From Dethiosulfatibacter sp. (lineage in GTDB: Bacteria > Bacillota_A > Clostridia > Tissierellales > Dethiosulfatibacteraceae): DNA of 34,271 nucleotides. The position numbers and the translations under genes are program-made. This document shows positions 34,127 through 34,271 of the stretch, piece after piece. The stretch covers positions 1 through 34,271 of the forward strand of contig JAHRFV010000052.1 of assembly GCA_019084435.1 (NCBI GenBank). Reading direction: 5' to 3'. A model generated the notes under the pieces. It had not been told where the DNA came from, searched no databases, and was given only the letters and a program-made list of their open reading frames with translations. Numbering within the stretch: position 1 is the first letter of the stretch; each line of letters opens with the position of its first letter.

Positions 34127-34271
34127 CGCAGCCAGTGGGGTTCCCTATGAAGTTGGTCCTATGGAAACAACCATGGAGGGCGAACCAGATCAACTTTGGG
34201 CAATTATAAAAGAAGCTCAGGAAGCTTGCATTCGTGCTGGAGGCTCTAGAGTGATGACCTAAATAAAAATG
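34058..34271. repeat. Perfect 69-bp inverted repeat (foldback) at the window end
   Basis: 34058-34126 is the exact reverse complement of 34203-34271, with a 76-base unique loop between. The right arm runs to the last base, so the full length is unknown. The arms contain coding sequence of the thiamine-binding gene, including its stop codon, not a transposon end. A contig-end chimera or a recent inversion-duplication would both explain it. Confidence 0.95.
34128..34262 (+). pseudogene. Middle part of the same thiamine-binding (MTH1187/DUF77) gene, reversed
   Basis: The plus strand reads AASGVPYEVGPMETTMEGEP, then DQLWAIIKEAQEACIRAGG and SRVMT before TAA. SGxPYEVGPMxTTxEGE is the family core. 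If the 76-base loop were turned round, this would run straight into the minus-strand fragment at 33998-34126 without a frame break. Both pieces therefore come from one gene rearranged here. The N-terminus is absent. Confidence 0.68.

Noticed and set aside
1..34271. CRISPR arrays, tRNA or rRNA genes
   Set aside because: No regularly spaced direct repeats, cloverleaf-like segments or rRNA sequences were seen in the intergenic regions read.

Overview
The window looks like chromosomal DNA of a low-GC, amino-acid-fermenting Firmicute of the class Clostridia. Evidence for this is a complete oxidative ornithine-degradation operon of the Clostridium sticklandii type, a two-subunit iron-sulfur serine dehydratase, an S-box (SAM-I) riboswitch before metK, SLH-domain surface proteins, strong GGAGG ribosome sites and AT-rich promoters. 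No rRNA, tRNA, CRISPR array, complete insertion sequence or prophage was seen.

Layout. (1) 1-2340: the 3' part of a MATE exporter, a sigma-54 activator with PAS, AAA+ and Fis-type HTH domains, and a convergent DgkA-family lipid kinase. (2) 2370-10406: a sigma-54 promoter with an upstream palindrome drives ord-ortA-ortB-oraS-oraE-(MutL-like)-orr. Together these convert L-ornithine to D-ornithine, 2,4-diaminopentanoate, 2-amino-4-ketopentanoate, and finally acetyl-CoA plus alanine. A DMT-family transporter with its own sigma-A promoter follows. (3) 11384-16193: a block on the minus strand holding argC-argJ-argB and a KamA-family radical-SAM aminomutase, bounded by two 134-bp inverted copies of a highly structured repeat. 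One copy supplies the end of argB. (4) 16294-23313: sdaAB-sdaAA, an MreB/Mbl-type gene, galU, a phosphoglucomutase, a lytic transglycosylase with SH3 and SLH domains, and a convergent DivIC-type septum gene. (5) 23371-25376, minus strand: metK under a SAM riboswitch, and a small membrane protein. (6) 25561-33491: a TtcA-like tRNA thiolase, a large secreted phosphodiester-glycosidase-type protein, 5-formyl-THF cyclo-ligase, then the conserved tilS-hpt-ftsH group. (7) 33500-34271: a damaged end with a truncated ThiX-like ABC permease, remains of a thiamine-binding (MTH1187/DUF77) gene, and a perfect 69-bp foldback repeat running into the last base. This last part may be a contig-end artefact.

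The most informative points are as follows. The activator at 566 and the ornithine promoter share a 14-bp palindrome, which suggests a self-contained regulatory circuit. The aminomutase lacks the lysine-binding residues of lysine 2,3-aminomutase and has Arg instead, so it probably acts on another, possibly acidic, substrate. The 134-bp repeats could be mobile structured RNAs or arms of an invertible cassette. All functional calls are from reading the sequence; no searches were run.
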